Shown here: positions 63,258-64,000 of the stretch, one piece after another | How the letters are laid out: every line of letters begins with the position of its first letter | How positions within the stretch are numbered: position 1 is the first letter of the stretch | DNA from: Leptolinea sp964446955 | GTDB lineage: Bacteria > Chloroflexota > Anaerolineae > Anaerolineales > Anaerolineaceae | DNA: 64,000 bases | Assembly: GCA_964446955.1 (NCBI GenBank) | Contig: CAYUQJ010000010.1 | Span: 1-64,000, forward strand | Direction: 5' to 3' | Program-made: the position numbers and the translations under genes | The notes under the pieces: generated by a model | Told to the model about the DNA's origin: nothing | The model's database searches: none | The model's input: the letters and a program-made list of their open reading frames with translations, nothing else

Positions 63258-63304
63258 TGATGGTTTTCCAAAAACGGTCTTTCTGTGCGTTCCTTCAATA
63301 AATA

Positions 63305-63320
63305 TGTTTCACGTGAAACA
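63305..63320. promoter_or_regulatory. parS site
   Basis: A second perfect TGTTTCACGTGAAACA lies 63 bases after the first in the same intergenic gap. Confidence 0.9.
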
Positions 63321-63327
63321 TTTAATT

Positions 63328-63354
63328 AAAAAGCGCGGTTTTTCCGCGCTTTTT
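63328..63354. terminator. Bidirectional terminator
   Basis: aaaaagcgcgg-ttttt-ccgcgcttttt forms an 11-base stem between the convergent PEP-binding gene and the DUF1648 gene, with A and T runs on the two sides. Confidence 0.82.
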
Positions 63355-63367
63355 TGATGGTTTCAAA

Positions 63368-64000
63368 TTACCGGGAAGTTGTCTGTCTATCAATCCTCCG
63401 GTATTCCAGGTAAGAATAGACAAAGGCGATTATCGATGATCCGATTGCTGTAAAAAATAAGACCGGGTATGTAGCATCTGGAAATAGTAAACACGCAGAG
63501 GTCAATACCCCGGAGGCAATAAAGAGCTTTCCACCGATTTGATGTGTGTTTTCCCATACTTGATCATTCGCCAGCGTCCATGGGGTCCGGATGCCAATTA
63601 GGTAGTTGCGTCGGGCTTTCAGCACCATGCGGCCGGTCAGAATAAAGAGCAACCCGAATGCGGGAGCTATGGCGGCATTCATGGAGAAGTTTAATCCGAG
63701 ATTCCAGGCCAAAGTTAATCCATGCATATAATTCAGAAATACTGAAAATGCAATTACAAAGAGATTGAAATCATTTCGGAATTTGCTTATGTTGCTTTTC
63801 ATCGGATCAAGAGCAGGCGAGAAAAGTATCAGAAATGAGAAAAACAAATTGACTAGCGGCAGAAGGTATAGTCCGGAAAATAACGAACCATATCCATCAG
63901 CTTCACCTTGAGCGTTCCAGTGTGTGGCCATTCTTACACCCATAAACGGACTTAAGAAGTATCCGGCCAGAAGAAAGATTGTTGTAAAGATGATGATGAT
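63368..64000 (-). CDS. DUF1648/SdpI family membrane protein (5' partial)
   Basis: The frame continues past the window edge without a stop; the first codons seen are a hydrophobic helix (IIIIFTTIFLLAGYFLSPF). The DUF1648 motif MATHWNAQGEADGYGS and the SdpI-type end (RNYLIGIRTPWTLANDQVWENTHQIGGKLF) identify the family. About six hydrophobic helices are present. SdpI gives immunity to the SdpC toxin in Bacillus; relatives elsewhere have unknown roles. The true start is outside the window. Confidence 0.85.
   Translation of the reverse strand: MIIIFTTIFLLAGYFLSPFMGVRMATHWNAQGEADGYGSLFSGLYLLPLVNLFFSFLILFSPALDPMKSNISKFRNDFNLFVIAFSVFLNYMHGLTLAWNLGLNFSMNAAIAPAFGLLFILTGRMVLKARRNYLIGIRTPWTLANDQVWENTHQIGGKLFIASGVLTSACLLFPDATYPVLFFTAIGSSIIAFVYSYLEYRRIDRQTTSR

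Noticed and set aside
1..64000. tRNA and rRNA genes
   Set aside because: No cloverleaf with conserved T-loop or rRNA motif was recognised in the intergenic stretches; a covariance-model scan was not possible here.

Overview
The window looks like a scaffolded genome, probably a metagenome-assembled one, from a Chloroflexota bacterium, most likely class Anaerolineae. This is inferred from gene content and style: exported proteins with Thr-Pro linkers after the signal peptide or lipobox, SpoVS in a setting with no other sporulation genes, an MscL with a zinc-ribbon tail, lone dodecin, DegV and flavodiiron genes, and multi-PAS hybrid kinases. A run of 100 N at 14078-14177 marks an assembly join inside a repeat. 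No rRNA, tRNA, CRISPR array or complete insertion sequence was recognised.

Positions 1-11.8 kb are an accessory island of tandem orphan Rhs tips on the + strand. Seven units repeat one plan: a short GC-rich piece of the Rhs core, a hinge, a unique AT-rich C-terminal tip, then one small gene 0-21 bases downstream that is probably the immunity gene. Two tips can be named: a Tox-REase-7-like nuclease followed by a HEAT-repeat protein, and a GIY-YIG nuclease followed by an Imm26-like protein. Several others pair hydrophobic tips with membrane proteins. Between units lie broken core copies that share the same breakpoint, the same 7-base frameshift or the same nonsense change. A detached core copy lies on the minus strand at 39 kb.

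From 11.9 to 44 kb the window is ordinary chromosome: an exported beta-propeller protein, a GNAT enzyme, a lipoprotein, a PRC-barrel protein, a large hybrid histidine kinase, two chemoreceptors, a flavodiiron protein with a nearby flavodoxin, a CPBP protease, DegV, an aminotransferase, dodecin, HutI with an HD hydrolase, an MFS carrier, an Rrf2 regulator, MscL, YbjQ, SurE, a PIN toxin pair, RadA, a DUF6391-type protein, DNA polymerase III delta, GalE, a deoxynucleoside kinase and a nucleotidyltransferase.

Positions 45.0-45.3 kb hold a cluster of DnaA boxes with an AT-rich stretch, a candidate replication origin. It is followed by galT-galK, spoVS, a second deoxynucleoside kinase, a ferredoxin, a glycosyltransferase operon, a BrnA-tailed protein, a roughly 240-base repeat array, a second GNAT enzyme, a thioesterase/M42 peptidase/membrane protein operon and a GH63-like hydrolase. 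dnaN (59.6 kb) and two perfect parS sites (63.2-63.3 kb) support an origin-proximal location. The window ends inside a DUF1648/SdpI-type membrane gene.
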